The notes: generated by a model from the letters alone, not told the origin. Shown: positions 1 to 12,144, numbered from the stretch's first letter. The stretch: DNA of 36,412 bases from Epulopiscium sp. Nele67-Bin004 (GCA_002007315.1 LNZQ01000044.1:1-36412), one strand, 5' to 3'. Numbers and translations are program-made.

Positions 1-1208
<1,208 letters not shown>

Positions 1209-1215
1209 CTATTAA

Positions 1216-2082
1216 TTAAAGGGCTTCTGCACCACTTACGATTTCTGTAAGCTCTTGCGTGATAGCTGCCTGACGAGCACGGTTGTAAACAACATTAAGT
1301 TTTTGCATAATTTCATTTGCATTTTCTGTTGCCGCATCCATCGCTGTCATACGTGCACCTTGTTCACTAGCACTTGATTCAACAAGAGCTCCGAATGTCA
1401 CGTCTGCAAGGTATCTTGGAATGATGTATCCAAGAACGTCTTCAGCCGATGGCTCATACAGTAGCAAGTCTGGTGGTTCTGCTCCTTCGTCAATTTGTTC
1501 ATCAGTTATATCTGCTAAGTCTAATGGTAAAAGACGAATCATAGTAGGTTCTTGTTGTATCGTCGACTTAAACGCCGTATATGCAAGATATACTTCTCCA
1601 ACTTCCCCTTTACCAAATATATCTATTACATGATCTGCAATTAGCTTTGCATCTTTATAAGTTGGTTGCTCAGAAATACCTAACACTTCTTTAGTAATGT
1701 TATACTCTTTACTTTTGAAGTTGTCACGTGCTTTTTTACCAACCGCTATAATTTGTGCATCCTCTTTATTCGTGATATCTTTCATAGCAAGCTTGCAGAT
1801 ATTAGTGTTGTAACCCCCTGCAAGCCCTCTATCTCCTGCGATAACGATATACGCTTTTTTTGAAGATTTATTTGCTTTTAATAATGGCATATTAACTGGT
1901 CCTGCATTTGCTGCAATTGAGTTAACTGTTTCTTGCATTTTTGTAAAGAAAGATCTAGTTTTTAAAGCTTGTTCTTTACTTTTTGTAAGTTTTGCAGTTG
2001 CCACTAGGTTCATTGCATTTGTAATTTGTTTGGTGCTATTGATACTGTTAATTCGTCCCTTAATATCTTTTAAAGACGCCAT
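1216..2082 (-). CDS. atpG: F1 ATP synthase subunit gamma
   Basis: Central rotor shaft of the F1 motor, which transmits c-ring rotation to the alpha3beta3 head. It is 288 residues, the normal length. The N-terminal helix (MASLKDIKGRINSINSTKQI) and the C-terminal helix (TENANEIMQKLNVVYNRARQ, then ITQELTEIVSGAEAL) are the conserved antiparallel coiled-coil pair of the family, with the Rossmann-like domain between them containing GDRGLAGGYN near residues 83-92. It lies between atpA (19-base gap) and atpD (28-base gap) in the operon. Nothing in it looks unusual. Confidence 0.97.
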   Translation of the reverse strand: MASLKDIKGRINSINSTKQITNAMNLVATAKLTKSKEQALKTRSFFTKMQETVNSIAANAGPVNMPLLKANKSSKKAYIVIAGDRGLAGGYNTNICKLAMKDITNKEDAQIIAVGKKARDNFKSKEYNITKEVLGISEQPTYKDAKLIADHVIDIFGKGEVGEVYLAYTAFKSTIQQEPTMIRLLPLDLADITDEQIDEGAEPPDLLLYEPSAEDVLGYIIPRYLADVTFGALVESSASEQGARMTAMDAATENANEIMQKLNVVYNRARQAAITQELTEIVSGAEAL

Positions 2083-2101
2083 TTTTGCACCCCTCTTTTA
2101 C

Positions 2102-3619
2102 TTATTCTACCTCTGGTCTAAAACTTCTTTTAAATTCTTCTAACACAGTTTTGATTTTTTCATCAAGTTGCTTTGTAAGACCAGATGGCTTAACGATTTC
2201 AGTAAAGATTTCTGGGTGTCTTCCACTGATATGCTCAAGAAGCTCTTCTTCAAATTGTCTTACTGCTTCTAGAGGAACATCCATTAGATATTTTCTAGTT
2301 GCTGCATAAAGAACTATAACTTGTTCTGCAACGTTCATTGGCTTGTACTGTCCTTGTTTAAGAACCTCCATGATACGCTCCCCTTGAATAAGTGCATTTT
2401 GTGTTGCAGTGTCAAGGTCAGACCCGAACTGTGCAAACGATGCAAGAGAACGATATTGAGCAAGCTCAACACGGATTGGACCTGCGATTTGTTTCATCGC
2501 TTTAATTTGTGCAGCTCCCCCAACTCGTGAAACTGAAAGTCCTGGGTTAACGGCTGGTCTAATACCTGCATTAAATAGTTCTGTTTCAAGGAATATTTGT
2601 CCATCAGTTATCGAGATAACGTTTGTTGGAATATATGCTGAGATATCCCCTGCTTGTGTTTCGATGATTGGAAGAGCTGTAACACTTCCTCCACCGTAGT
2701 TTTCATTAAGTCTTGCAGCACGCTCAAGAAGTCTTGAGTGAAGATAGAAAACGTCCCCTGGATAAGCTTCACGTCCTGGTGGTCTACGAAGTAGTAGTGC
2801 CATTGTACGGTAAGCAACTGCGTGTTTTGATAAATCATCATACACGATTAGACAGTCTTTACCTTGATCCATCCACTCTTCAGCAATAGTTACACCCGCA
2901 TATGGTGCAAGATATTGAAGTGGCGCAAGTTCACTTGCTGTTGATGCAACAACTGTTGTATAAGCCATTGCTCCATATTTTTCTAAAGTTGACACAATTT
3001 GTGCAACTGTTGATGCTTTTTGCCCGATTGCAACGTAGATACATTGTACGTCTTGACCTTTTTGGTTAAGAATTGTATCGATTGCGATAGCTGTTTTTCC
3101 TGTTTGACGGTCACCGATGATAAGCTCACGTTGTCCACGTCCAATTGGTACCATTGAGTCGATCGCTTTTTCACCTGTTTGTAGTGGAGTATCAACTGAC
3201 TTTCTTGTCATAACCCCTGGAGCAACTCTCTCAACTGGTCTGTATTTATCAGACTTGATTTCCCCTTTACCGTCAATTGCTTGACCTAATGCATTTACAA
3301 CACGTCCGTTCATAACGTCCCCAACTGGAACCTCTACAACACGACCTGATGATTTAACTGTATCTCCTTCTTTTATGTTTTGGTCAGAACCTAGTAATAC
3401 GACCCCGATGTTGTCTTCCTCTAAGTTAAGAACCATTCCATAAATTCCACCTGGGAATTCAAGAAGTTCCCCTGCCATTGCTTTTTGAAGACCATGCACA
3501 CGTGCAATACCGTCCCCTACTTGCATAACAGTCCCAACCTCTGATACTTCTAGGTGCGTTTTATAATTATTAATTTGAGACTTAATAACGCTACTTATTT
3601 CTTCTGGTTTAAGGTTCAT
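2102..3619 (-). CDS. atpA: F1 ATP synthase subunit alpha
   Basis: Non-catalytic nucleotide-binding subunit of the F1 head, which alternates with beta and supplies the arginine finger to the catalytic sites. It is 505 residues, as usual. Walker A GDRQTGKT is at 169-176, and the conserved [10 protein letters not shown] segment places the arginine finger at R365. The start ATG at 3619 ([10 protein letters not shown]) matches the family N-terminus. It lies between atpH, 21 bases upstream, and atpG. The sequence is complete and shows no missing key residue. Confidence 0.98.
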   Translation of the reverse strand: MNLKPEEISSVIKSQINNYKTHLEVSEVGTVMQVGDGIARVHGLQKAMAGELLEFPGGIYGMVLNLEEDNIGVVLLGSDQNIKEGDTVKSSGRVVEVPVGDVMNGRVVNALGQAIDGKGEIKSDKYRPVERVAPGVMTRKSVDTPLQTGEKAIDSMVPIGRGQRELIIGDRQTGKTAIAIDTILNQKGQDVQCIYVAIGQKASTVAQIVSTLEKYGAMAYTTVVASTASELAPLQYLAPYAGVTIAEEWMDQGKDCLIVYDDLSKHAVAYRTMALLLRRPPGREAYPGDVFYLHSRLLERAARLNENYGGGSVTALPIIETQAGDISAYIPTNVISITDGQIFLETELFNAGIRPAVNPGLSVSRVGGAAQIKAMKQIAGPIRVELAQYRSLASFAQFGSDLDTATQNALIQGERIMEVLKQGQYKPMNVAEQVIVLYAATRKYLMDVPLEAVRQFEEELLEHISGRHPEIFTEIVKPSGLTKQLDEKIKTVLEEFKRSFRPEVE

Positions 3620-3640
3620 TTGCTTTGTTACACCCCTTTT

Positions 3641-4186
3641 TTATGCAAGTCGCAAATTGTTAAGATTAGTTTTAAGAGATTGAAGTTGGCCTCTAATGCT
3701 ACCATCAACAACTTTATCACCAACACGAATTATTATACCGCCTAAAATATCACTATCAACTACTGTTGTAAGTTCAACTTCAGATTTAGTACTTGTTTCG
3801 ATGTTCTTTTGAATTTGCGCTAATTGTTCTTTTTCTAACGGTATAGCTGAAGTTACAGTTGCTAATAATAGACCTCTGTGAACTTTAGCCATCTCTATAA
3901 ACTGTTCTAAAATTTCAATAATTAAACTTTGTCTGCCTTTTCTTATAGTCGTAACCATAAGACCAACAAATTCGTCTGATGCTCTACCTTCAAAAACGTT
4001 CATTACAAGTTTGATTTTTTCATCTTGTAATATACTTGGATGAGATAGTGCTGCAATAAAATCTGTTTCAGCTTTTAAAATTTCTACAAGCGTTATAGCT
4101 TCCTTTTCGAAATCAGTTACTTTATCTTGCTCTTTAGCGATATCGAAAAGGGCTGTTGCATAACGTGAATTTACTAACTGAGCCAT
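3641..4186 (-). CDS. atpH: F1 ATP synthase subunit delta (OSCP homologue)
   Basis: Peripheral-stalk subunit that sits on top of the F1 head and clamps it to subunit b. It is 181 residues, normal for the family. The N-terminal six-helix domain begins MAQLVNSRYATALFDIAKEQ. The C-terminal part carries the conserved pattern VDSDILGGIIIRVGDKVVDG followed by SIRGQLQSLKTNL, which identifies the family well. The start overlaps the end of atpF by 13 bases, implying translational coupling. The gene order F-H-A is the standard bacterial one. Confidence 0.96.
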   Translation of the reverse strand: MAQLVNSRYATALFDIAKEQDKVTDFEKEAITLVEILKAETDFIAALSHPSILQDEKIKLVMNVFEGRASDEFVGLMVTTIRKGRQSLIIEILEQFIEMAKVHRGLLLATVTSAIPLEKEQLAQIQKNIETSTKSEVELTTVVDSDILGGIIIRVGDKVVDGSIRGQLQSLKTNLNNLRLA

Positions 4187-4692
4187 GATACATCCCCCAT
4201 TTCATCAATAACTTCTGAAATAAGTTTAGTTTGTTTGGCGTCGTCTATTGATGTTGTTACAAATTTGCTAGCCATTAATGCTGCAACTTCGATCATTTCA
4301 GCTTTCATTTCAGCTTTAGCTTTTTCTTGCTCAAGTTTAATGTCTGCTGTAGCTTTAGTTCTGATTGCATTAGCTTCTTCTTTAGCTTCATCAATTATTT
4401 GTTGCTCACGAGCAAGTGCTTTTGCACGTGCATTTTTAAGAATTTCATCTGCCTCATTATTAATGTTTTTGATTTTATTCTCATACTCTGCCTTCATATT
4501 GTTGGCTTGTTTCTTTGCATCAGTTGCACTGTTTACATCCTCTGCGATTGCTGCTCTTCTCTTTTCAATGAAATCAGAAACTGGTTGGAATAAAAGCCTT
4601 CTTAAGATAAAGATTATCAGACCAAGTGCTAATAATTGCCAAAACCAATCCCATACGGTGACCATTGAAAATTCAATAATTTTACTCTCCAA
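4174..4692 (-). CDS. atpF: F0 ATP synthase subunit b, TTG start
   Basis: Peripheral-stalk subunit, membrane-anchored through its N-terminus, which holds the F1 head stationary. The protein is 172 residues: one membrane segment at about 14-32 (WFWQLLALGLIIFILRRLLF), then a long charged, alanine-rich helix to about 140 typical of the b-subunit dimer coiled coil. The start appears to be TTG at 4692 (MESKIIEF), because an AAAGGAGG site lies about 9 bases upstream of it. The next in-frame ATG (4665) has only a GGAG about 21 bases away, too far to be its binding site. It overlaps atpH by 13 bases. Confidence 0.95.
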   Translation of the reverse strand: MESKIIEFSMVTVWDWFWQLLALGLIIFILRRLLFQPVSDFIEKRRAAIAEDVNSATDAKKQANNMKAEYENKIKNINNEADEILKNARAKALAREQQIIDEAKEEANAIRTKATADIKLEQEKAKAEMKAEMIEVAALMASKFVTTSIDDAKQTKLISEVIDEMGDVSWLS

Positions 4693-4737
4693 AGGTAAAC
4701 ACCCTCCTTTCTAAGATTTGGTTATCAACCTTTATTC

Positions 4738-5608
<871 letters not shown>

Positions 5609-6307
5609 CTATTCCATAGCACTAGATACGAATGTCATACTTAACATTACAAATATCAGTGTTTGAAGTGAACCTGCAAATACGTCAAAATATCCGTGTA
5701 ATACTGAAGGTATACCAATCTTAGCTATCCATGGCATCATAGCGTAGTATAATCCCATAATGATTGTTCCCCCTAAAATATTACCAAACAAACGGAAGCT
5801 TAATGAAACAGGGTTTGATAGTTCCCCAATTATATTAAGTGGTAATAATGCTGGGATTGGTTCAAGTAGTTCTTTATAGTAACCACCAACACCTTTTGAC
5901 TTAATCCCAAACCAGTTAATCATGAAGAACGTAGTTAAAGATAATGCAAACGTTGTCGCAATATCTGCTGTAGGTGGTCTAAGCCCTATTAATCCTGTTA
6001 AGTTAGATAACAAGATGAACAAGAACATTGGACCGTAGAACATAGCAAAGTCTCTGTTTTTTTCACCCATCGTACTCATTGTAAACGCTTCAAAACCGTC
6101 AACTAAAGCTTCGATTAAAACTTGAAGTGTTGTATCTGGCACAGTTTTAAAGTTTTTAACTTTACCATTAACATACAATCCAAACAACGTTAATATTATT
6201 ATCACTATTGCTGTATTAATATGCGTAGTTGTAAATCCAAAAACTAAATCTCCTGATTCAAATACCGTTATGGGCGTTTTGATTCCAAAATCTAAATTAC
6301 TGTCCAC
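5609..6307 (-). CDS. atpB: F0 ATP synthase subunit a, GTG start
   Basis: Stator membrane subunit that forms the two half-channels feeding ions to the c-ring. It is 232 residues with about five or six membrane segments. The essential arginine is R172 in the conserved SFRLFGNILGG segment, and the C-terminal helix pair (GSLQTLIFVMLSMTFVSSAME) is also typical. The start is GTG at 6307, supported by GGAGAG about 8 bases upstream. It precedes the double c gene in the operon by 21 bases. Complete, with no missing key residue. Confidence 0.96.
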   Translation of the reverse strand: MDSNLDFGIKTPITVFESGDLVFGFTTTHINTAIVIIILTLFGLYVNGKVKNFKTVPDTTLQVLIEALVDGFEAFTMSTMGEKNRDFAMFYGPMFLFILLSNLTGLIGLRPPTADIATTFALSLTTFFMINWFGIKSKGVGGYYKELLEPIPALLPLNIIGELSNPVSLSFRLFGNILGGTIIMGLYYAMMPWIAKIGIPSVLHGYFDVFAGSLQTLIFVMLSMTFVSSAME

Positions 6308-6374
6308 CTACTCACTCTCCTTTCCGTTGTGATATATATATGCAAAAAGTCAATAAAGACTTTTAATGCCAAAG

Positions 6375-6746
6375 TTATTTTTGAACGTTGATTAGTTCTG
6401 AATAAGCCCCAACCTTCATTCCAAGTAATCCAAAAAATATCCCAATTAAGGTTTCAACAGAAACCATTGCCGCCACTAGTAAAACGATAGCGGTAATCCC
6501 ATATCTAACAAAATATTGCCTTTGGGAATATGTGGTGGCTTTCGCCTCTGATAGGTGCATCGCTCGTTTTAGAGAATTTTCAATTGCCCTAAACTTCCCG
6601 ATAGCAAAAATTGTTCCTATAGCTAGTCCAACTGCCCACCAAAGTGACCCCCCAAGGAGAGCCCCAATAAAATAGACGATAACCGAATATATGACCATTG
6701 AAATTACTAACTTGCCTTTAACTATACTATCATATGGTTTATTCAT
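6375..6746 (-). CDS. atpI: ATP synthase subunit I family membrane protein
   Basis: Small membrane protein with four predicted membrane segments, matching the ATP synthase subunit I family, whose members are thought to help assemble the c-ring. The start chosen is ATG at 6746 (MNKPYDSIVKG), giving 123 residues: an AAAGGTG site sits 6 bases upstream, whereas the GTG three codons earlier lies inside that site. The start overlaps the end of the preceding atpZ gene by 8 bases, so the two are probably translationally coupled. The family is poorly conserved, so identification leans partly on position directly before atpB. Confidence 0.8.
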   Translation of the reverse strand: MNKPYDSIVKGKLVISMVIYSVIVYFIGALLGGSLWWAVGLAIGTIFAIGKFRAIENSLKRAMHLSEAKATTYSQRQYFVRYGITAIVLLVAAMVSVETLIGIFFGLLGMKVGAYSELINVQK

Positions 6747-6975
6747 GATAATCACCTTTCTTTGCCTCGTGTAGCACTACATGAAACATGTTCCGAAATG
6801 CTGCACCAACTCCAAGTAATAAAAAAATTATAAGCCATAACGGTGACATACCTGTTACACTATCTAAAAATTTACCCACAAAAAAGCATAAAAATATAGG
6901 TACAATCATTGAAATTCCAAGTTGTGAAACTAATCCAAGTGCGGACACCCAACTATTTTTTTTCTTTTTTTTCAT
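6739..6975 (-). CDS. atpZ: AtpZ/AtpI-type small membrane protein
   Basis: A 78-residue protein with a lysine-rich N-terminus (MKKKKK) and two membrane segments at about 14-36 and 43-62, ending in a charged tail. This matches the short AtpZ/AtpI family found at the head of many Firmicutes atp operons; family members have been linked to cation uptake or synthase assembly. An AGAGGG site precedes the ATG. It lies between wecB, 66 bases upstream, and atpI, which it overlaps. The family is assigned from size, topology and context. Confidence 0.78.
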   Translation of the reverse strand: MKKKKKNSWVSALGLVSQLGISMIVPIFLCFFVGKFLDSVTGMSPLWLIIFLLLGVGAAFRNMFHVVLHEAKKGDYHE

Positions 6976-7041
6976 AGCAACCCTCTTTTATATAAGTTTC
7001 AAGATATAAGATATGAAATAATTCACTTTTATATTCTTATT

Positions 7042-8193
7042 TTATACAAATTCTTCTGGTGGATTATCTACTAAGTTAAAGTGATACTTTATAGCATCAA
7101 CTATTCTAGCAGATGCACGTCCATCTCCAAAAGGGTTTCTAGCTTGTGCCATCTTTTCATACTCATCTTTGTTTGTAAGAAGCAAATTGGCTTCCCTAAC
7201 TATATCGTCTTTGTTTGTCCCTACAAGCTTTAGAGTGCCAGCCTCAACACCTTCTGGTCTTTCGGTGACATTTCTAAGAACAAGTACAGGCTTCCCAAGA
7301 CTTGGTACTTCTTCTTGCAATCCCCCTGAATCTGTTAGTACAAGATATGATTTTTTTAATAAATTATGCATATCTTTAATATCTAATGGCTCAACAAGAT
7401 GTATTTTGTCATTATTTCCTAACATTTCGTACACAACTTCCCGTACACTAGGGTTCATGTGAACCGCATAAACTACCTCAACATCGGAATTATGCTGGAC
7501 AATTTCATTAATCGCCGAACATATATCTTTTAGGGGTTCCCCCAAATTTTCCCGTCTATGAGCAGTAATTGTAATAACTTTATTGTTAATATAATCTAAG
7601 CTGTTCAGATTTTTATCAGTGAAAATATAATCTTCCTGAATAGTCGTCTTTAAAGCATCAATTACAGTGTTACCAGTTACAAAAATTTCATTACTATCTA
7701 CATTTTCTGCTAATAAATTCTCTTTAGCTCCAGATGTTGGTGAAAAATGTAATGTAGCAATCGTTCCTGTTAATTTCCTATTCATTTCCTCTGGAAATGG
7801 CTCATACTTATTAAAAGTTCTAAGTCCTGCCTCAACGTGACCAACAGGTATTTGTTTGTAAAATGCCGCAAGCGACGCCACAAACGAAGTTGTTGTATCT
7901 CCGTGAACAAGTATTATGTCTGGCGAAGCACTATCAATTACTTGAGATAATCCTTCTAACACTCTAGTCGTAATTTCTGTCAAAGTTTGTCGTTCTTTCA
8001 TAATGTCTAAATCATAGTCTGCGTCTAAACTAAATATGTCCATAACTTGGTCTAACATTTGTCTATGTTGTGCAGTTATACACACAAGACTTTGAATGGC
8101 ACAATCATTTTGCAATTCATGTATAAGTGGTGCCATCTTGACCGCTTCGGGTCGTGTTCCAAAGATACTTAACACTCGTATCTTATCTTCCAT
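7042..8193 (-). CDS. wecB: UDP-N-acetylglucosamine 2-epimerase (non-hydrolysing)
   Basis: Cytoplasmic enzyme that interconverts UDP-GlcNAc and UDP-ManNAc, supplying ManNAc for wall polymers such as teichoic-acid linkage units. It is 383 residues, normal for the family. Recognisable motifs are the N-terminal FGTRPEAVKMAP, VHGDTTTS with the catalytic-region Asp at D99, HVEAGLRT with E121, FPEEMNRKL near 134-141, and TAHRRENLG near 210. It lies upstream of the atp genes in the same direction, with a GGAGAG site before the ATG. A strong promoter lies about 170 bases upstream, and no terminator separates it from atpZ, so it probably heads the atp transcript. Confidence 0.95.
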   Translation of the reverse strand: MEDKIRVLSIFGTRPEAVKMAPLIHELQNDCAIQSLVCITAQHRQMLDQVMDIFSLDADYDLDIMKERQTLTEITTRVLEGLSQVIDSASPDIILVHGDTTTSFVASLAAFYKQIPVGHVEAGLRTFNKYEPFPEEMNRKLTGTIATLHFSPTSGAKENLLAENVDSNEIFVTGNTVIDALKTTIQEDYIFTDKNLNSLDYINNKVITITAHRRENLGEPLKDICSAINEIVQHNSDVEVVYAVHMNPSVREVVYEMLGNNDKIHLVEPLDIKDMHNLLKKSYLVLTDSGGLQEEVPSLGKPVLVLRNVTERPEGVEAGTLKLVGTNKDDIVREANLLLTNKDEYEKMAQARNPFGDGRASARIVDAIKYHFNLVDNPPEEFV

Positions 8194-8486
8194 CGCATAC
8201 TCTCTCCTTTGAAATTTAGATTATAAAAGTAGTTATCTTACTCTATCCATTTTATATTATTTATATCACTAATTATTATGTACCTTTTTTGATAAAAAAA
8301 CCCTTAATACTACATAATATTTTCTTAACTATAAAATTTTGCATCTATGTGGTTTCTGAAATTATTATAATACATTTCTGTTACAATTACAACGTGTTTT
8401 TTACATTTTTATTACTTATTTTCACTTTGTTGTGTTTAAAAGCTTTTCCAGCTATGCCTTTTAGATATATTTTTTATATATAAGAC
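8194..8486. other. AT-rich intergenic region between wecB and the accA terminator
   Basis: No convincing gene is present. It holds the wecB-atp promoter at 8364-8392 and its untranslated leader. The leader has an A/T hairpin near 8282-8304 (runs of T and A around GAT) that is not followed by a T-tract, so it is not a clear terminator. A short plus-strand open frame at 8289-8483 has no ribosome binding site and is not accepted as a gene. Confidence 0.6.
8364..8392 (-). promoter_or_regulatory. Predicted sigma-A promoter for wecB-atp
   Basis: On the minus strand TTGTAA (8387-8392) and a perfect TATAAT (8364-8369) are separated by 17 bases. The predicted transcript would start near 8357, leaving a leader of about 165 bases before wecB. 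A second TATAAT at 8220-8225 has no good -35 element. Confidence 0.6.
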
Positions 8487-8530
8487 AAAAAAAATATAGG
8501 GGTTAGTACTAATGTACAATACACCTATAT
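8487..8530 (-). terminator. Rho-independent terminator of the fatty-acid operon
   Basis: Read on the minus strand, the stem GATATAGGTGT pairs with ACCCCTATAT around a 17-base loop, with one mismatch, and is followed at once by a run of eight T. It lies about 10 bases after the accA stop codon. Confidence 0.8.
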
Positions 8531-8539
8531 CTTTATTTA

Positions 8540-9463
8540 TTAAATGTCACCAAATTTTCTAAATCTATTATATCTATCATTTATTAAATCATTAATTGAT
8601 TTTAATTTTAGATCGTTTAGTTTATCAATTAAATAACTTTTTAGTATTTTTGAGGCTTCATCTGGATTTTTATGTGCTCCACCAAAAGGCTCTTTGATAA
8701 TATCATCGATAATATTATAGCTAAATAATTCAGATGCCGTAATCTTCATCATGTTTGCAGCTTTTTCAGCCTGTGTGCTATCTTTCCACAATATACTCGA
8801 AAATCCTTCGGGAGACAACACAGAATATGTCGTATTTTCTTGCATAAACACTATATCTGCAACTGCCAATGCTAAAGCACCACCGCTACCACCTTCGCCA
8901 ATTATTCCTGAAATTATTGGCACTTTTAGTCTACTCATCTCAAGCAAGTTTCTTGCAATAGCTTCTCCTTGGTTACGCTCCTCTGCTGATATCCCACAAT
9001 ACGCACCTGGAGTATCAACAAGACATATAATAGGTCTATTAAACTTTTCAGCCTGTTTCATAAGACGTAACGCTTTTCTATATCCTTCTGGGTGTGGCAT
9101 ACCAAAGTTAGATGCTATATTATCTTTTGAGTTGTTTCCTTTGTTGTGTGCAATAACTGTTACAACAGTTCCATTAAGTTCTGCTATGCCACCAATAATG
9201 GCGTTATCGTCATGAAAAGTTCTATCCCCATGAAACTCCATAAAGTTATCAAAAATACTATCTATATAAAACCTACTTCTAGGTCTATCAATTTTTCTAG
9301 CAATTTGAACTTTATCCCAAGGGGTATAACTGTCTATGAGTCGCTTTTCCAAGTCTTTTGCTATATTCGTAAGTTGTTTAATTTCTTGTTCAATCTCTGG
9401 GGAGCTTTCCAAGGTTTTTAGTTGTTCAACCATTTCATGTAATTTTTCAATTTCAATGTTCAT
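8540..9463 (-). CDS. accA: Acetyl-CoA carboxylase carboxyltransferase subunit alpha
   Basis: Half of the carboxyltransferase that moves CO2 from biotin to acetyl-CoA to give malonyl-CoA, acting with AccD. It is 307 residues, the usual length. Signature stretches include [30 protein letters not shown], the [12 protein letters not shown] segment, and the glycine-rich [15 protein letters not shown], which in this crotonase-type fold helps form the oxyanion site. It is the last gene of the operon, 4 bases after accD, and is followed by a terminator. Confidence 0.97.
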   Translation of the reverse strand: MNIEIEKLHEMVEQLKTLESSPEIEQEIKQLTNIAKDLEKRLIDSYTPWDKVQIARKIDRPRSRFYIDSIFDNFMEFHGDRTFHDDNAIIGGIAELNGTVVTVIAHNKGNNSKDNIASNFGMPHPEGYRKALRLMKQAEKFNRPIICLVDTPGAYCGISAEERNQGEAIARNLLEMSRLKVPIISGIIGEGGSGGALALAVADIVFMQENTTYSVLSPEGFSSILWKDSTQAEKAANMMKITASELFSYNIIDDIIKEPFGGAHKNPDEASKILKSYLIDKLNDLKLKSINDLINDRYNRFRKFGDI

Positions 9464-9467
9464 GTAA

Positions 9468-10331
9468 TCACTCCTTATGATGCCACTTTAACAATTGTCC
9501 TAGCGTTTCTTTCATATTCGCCCTTTCAACAATGTCATCTATCATTCCATGTTCTAGCAAAAATTCGGCTCTTTGGAATCCTTCTGGCAGTTTTTGCTTA
9601 ATCGTTTGTTCAATAACTCGTGGTCCTGCAAACGCAACTAACGCTTTTGGTTCAGACAAAATTATATCACCCAACATAGCAAAACTTGCGGTTACCCCTC
9701 CCGTTGTCGGGTGAGTAAGCACACTTATATATAACAAACCTTTTTCATCATGTCTAGCAAGTGCTGCACTTGTCTTTGCCATTTGCATAAGCGAAAATAT
9801 ACCTTCTTGCATTCTTGCACCACCTGAGGCACAAAATATTATAATAGAAAGGTTGTTATCAGTTGCATATTCAATTGCACGAGTAATTTTTTCACCTACC
9901 ACCGTGCCCATACTACCCATCATAAACCTAGAGTCCATAACAGCCAAAACGACAGGCGTACCATTTATACACGCCTTGCCTGTTACAACAGCTTCTTTTT
10001 CATCTGTTCTATCTTCATACATTTCAAGACGTTCTTTATACTCACTATAATTTAGTGGATTTTTGCTCACTAAATCTTTATCAAACTCAACAAAAGTTTT
10101 TCTATCTATTAAAGTTTTTATTCTCATTCTAGCCGATATCGGAAAATATCCTTTACAAAGTGTACACACTCCAATTGTACCTGCCAAATCAGAAACATAT
10201 ACACTTTGTTTACAATGGGAGCATTTAACATATATTCCTTGTGGTATTTCTGCTTTTGAGTTGTTGTCTTTTTTGTCAGGAGTTTCCACTTTTGTGTACT
10301 TTTTCTGACGATTACTCAAACTTTGGAACAT
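9468..10331 (-). CDS. accD: Acetyl-CoA carboxylase carboxyltransferase subunit beta
   Basis: Partner of AccA in the carboxyltransferase that makes malonyl-CoA. It is 287 residues. The N-terminal zinc finger is intact, with C37-x2-C40 and C56-x2-C59, as in other bacterial AccD proteins. The acyl-CoA-binding crotonase fold follows, with [20 protein letters not shown] and [16 protein letters not shown]. The first 35 residues are lysine-rich and probably flexible. It lies 3 bases after accC and 4 bases before accA, consistent with stoichiometric co-expression. Confidence 0.97.
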   Translation of the reverse strand: MFQSLSNRQKKYTKVETPDKKDNNSKAEIPQGIYVKCSHCKQSVYVSDLAGTIGVCTLCKGYFPISARMRIKTLIDRKTFVEFDKDLVSKNPLNYSEYKERLEMYEDRTDEKEAVVTGKACINGTPVVLAVMDSRFMMGSMGTVVGEKITRAIEYATDNNLSIIIFCASGGARMQEGIFSLMQMAKTSAALARHDEKGLLYISVLTHPTTGGVTASFAMLGDIILSEPKALVAFAGPRVIEQTIKQKLPEGFQRAEFLLEHGMIDDIVERANMKETLGQLLKWHHKE

Positions 10332-10334
10332 AAT

Positions 10335-11699
10335 TTAAACCTCCCTTTTGCCTAAAATTTCATCTATATGTGTTTCAATATACGATGTGTCATATTCGCC
10401 TTTTTCAAAAGCATCAGTATATAACAAATCGATTTGAAACTCAATATTGTTGTCAATTCCTTCAATAACTGTTTCACCTAATGCACGTCTCATAATCGTA
10501 AGAGCTTCTGCCCTATCTTTACCCCATGTGATAATTTTTGCAATCATAGAGTCATACACAGGGGGAATAATATACCCTGCATACATGCTAGACTCCACAC
10601 GCACACCTCTACCACCTGGAAAATGTAGTTCAGTAATTTTGCCTGCACATGGACGAAACCCTTTTTCAGGATTTTCAGCATTAATTCTACATTCAATAGA
10701 TACACCTGTCATTTGTATATCATCTTGAGTGTATGCTAATTTGTCGCCTTGAGCTATTTTAATTTGCTCTTTTATGAGGTCTATCCCCGTAACCATCTCT
10801 GTTATAGGGTGTTCAACTTGAATACGTGTATTCATTTCTATAAAATAAAAGTTATTATTTTTGTCAACTATAAATTCTATCGTTCCTGCATTTGTATAAT
10901 CAACTGCTTTTGCCGCAACAACTGCTGCGTCACCCATAGCTTTACGCACATTTTCATCCATGTAAGGAGCTGGTGCTTCTTCTACCATTTTTTGATGACG
11001 TCTTTGTAAAGTACAATCTCTTTCGCCCAAATGTATAACATTTCCATACTGATCTCCCAAAATTTGAAACTCAATATGCTTTGGATTTTGTATGTACTTT
11101 TCCATATACATACTACCGTCGCCAAATGCTGAAAGTGCCTCTTGGCTTGCCATCAAAAATGCTTTTTCCATTTCAGTAGCTCTCCACACAATACGCATAC
11201 CACGACCGCCACCGCCTGCTGTCGCCTTAATAATTACAGGGTATCCTATTGATTTAGCCAGTTTTTTTGCTTCATCTAAATCTTTAAGTATTCCATCTGA
11301 CCCAGGTACAACTGGCACATTCGCATCAATCATAAGCTCTCTAGCACGTGATTTATTGCCCATGTTTTCTATTATTTCTGCTGTAGGTCCAATAAAAGTA
11401 ATATGGCACTCCTCGCATATACGAGCAAACTTAGCATTTTCAGATAAAAATCCAAAACCTGGATGTATTGCATCTGCACCAGTTCCAACAGCCGCACTAA
11501 TAATATTTTCTATATTTAGATAGCTATCTTTTGGGACTGCTTTACCTATACATACAGACTCATCTGCAAGTTTTACATGCAAAGATTCTTTATCCATTTG
11601 TGAATATACTGCTACTGTTAAAATACCCATTTCTCTACAAGCTCTGATTATTCTAAGGGCTATTTCGCCTCTATTGGCAATAAGAACTTTCCTAAACAT
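10335..11699 (-). CDS. accC: Acetyl-CoA carboxylase biotin carboxylase subunit
   Basis: ATP-grasp enzyme that carboxylates the biotin on AccB using bicarbonate and ATP, the first half-reaction of acetyl-CoA carboxylase. It is 454 residues, normal for the family. The N-terminal domain begins MFRKVLIANRGEIALRIIRA. The glycine-rich ATP loop (KATAGGGGRGMR) is at about 158-169, and the catalytic strand FIEMNTRIQVEHPITEM supplies E288, N290 and R292. It lies 9 bases after fabZ. Confidence 0.97.
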   Translation of the reverse strand: MFRKVLIANRGEIALRIIRACREMGILTVAVYSQMDKESLHVKLADESVCIGKAVPKDSYLNIENIISAAVGTGADAIHPGFGFLSENAKFARICEECHITFIGPTAEIIENMGNKSRARELMIDANVPVVPGSDGILKDLDEAKKLAKSIGYPVIIKATAGGGGRGMRIVWRATEMEKAFLMASQEALSAFGDGSMYMEKYIQNPKHIEFQILGDQYGNVIHLGERDCTLQRRHQKMVEEAPAPYMDENVRKAMGDAAVVAAKAVDYTNAGTIEFIVDKNNNFYFIEMNTRIQVEHPITEMVTGIDLIKEQIKIAQGDKLAYTQDDIQMTGVSIECRINAENPEKGFRPCAGKITELHFPGGRGVRVESSMYAGYIIPPVYDSMIAKIITWGKDRAEALTIMRRALGETVIEGIDNNIEFQIDLLYTDAFEKGEYDTSYIETHIDEILGKREV

Positions 11700-11708
11700 A
11701 ATGCCTCC

Positions 11709-12134
11709 CTACTCTCCAATAGCAAACGTAAGTACAGCTTTTGCTGCCACTTTTCCATCAACTGTCGCAGTTGCTTCTCCTATTCCAATTGGACCACGTT
11801 GTTTTATTATTTTGCACTCAAGTTGTAATGTGTCACCTGGAACAACTTTTTGCTTAAATTTACATTCTTTTACTCCGCCAAAAAATGCAATTTTACCTTT
11901 CAATTCATCTTGAGATAACAATGCAATAGCTCCAACTTGTGCTAATGCTTCAAGTATTAAAACTCCTGGCATAACAGGATAATCTGGAAAATGTCCTGCA
12001 AAAAACGGTTCATTTATAGTTACATTTTTATAGCCTGTTGCCCCTTGTTTATCCTCATGTATATATGCTTTATCCACCAATAAAAACGGATATCTATGAG
12101 GGATTATTTCCATAATTTGTTTTGCGTCTAACAT
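11709..12134 (-). CDS. fabZ: 3-hydroxyacyl-ACP dehydratase FabZ
   Basis: Hot-dog fold enzyme that dehydrates 3-hydroxyacyl-ACP to trans-2-enoyl-ACP in each elongation cycle. It is 141 residues. The active-site block [21 protein letters not shown] supplies the catalytic H48 and E62, and the N-terminal [11 protein letters not shown] is characteristic. There is no separate FabA or FabN in this operon, so it presumably handles all dehydration from this cluster. It lies 10 bases after accB. Confidence 0.97.
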   Translation of the reverse strand: MLDAKQIMEIIPHRYPFLLVDKAYIHEDKQGATGYKNVTINEPFFAGHFPDYPVMPGVLILEALAQVGAIALLSQDELKGKIAFFGGVKECKFKQKVVPGDTLQLECKIIKQRGPIGIGEATATVDGKVAAKAVLTFAIGE

Positions 12135-12144
12135 ATTGTCCCTC

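Noticed and set aside
8289..8483. 64-codon plus-strand open frame in the wecB-accA gap
   Set aside because: It starts at a non-ATG codon with no ribosome binding site, is low in complexity and lies over the predicted wecB-atp promoter.
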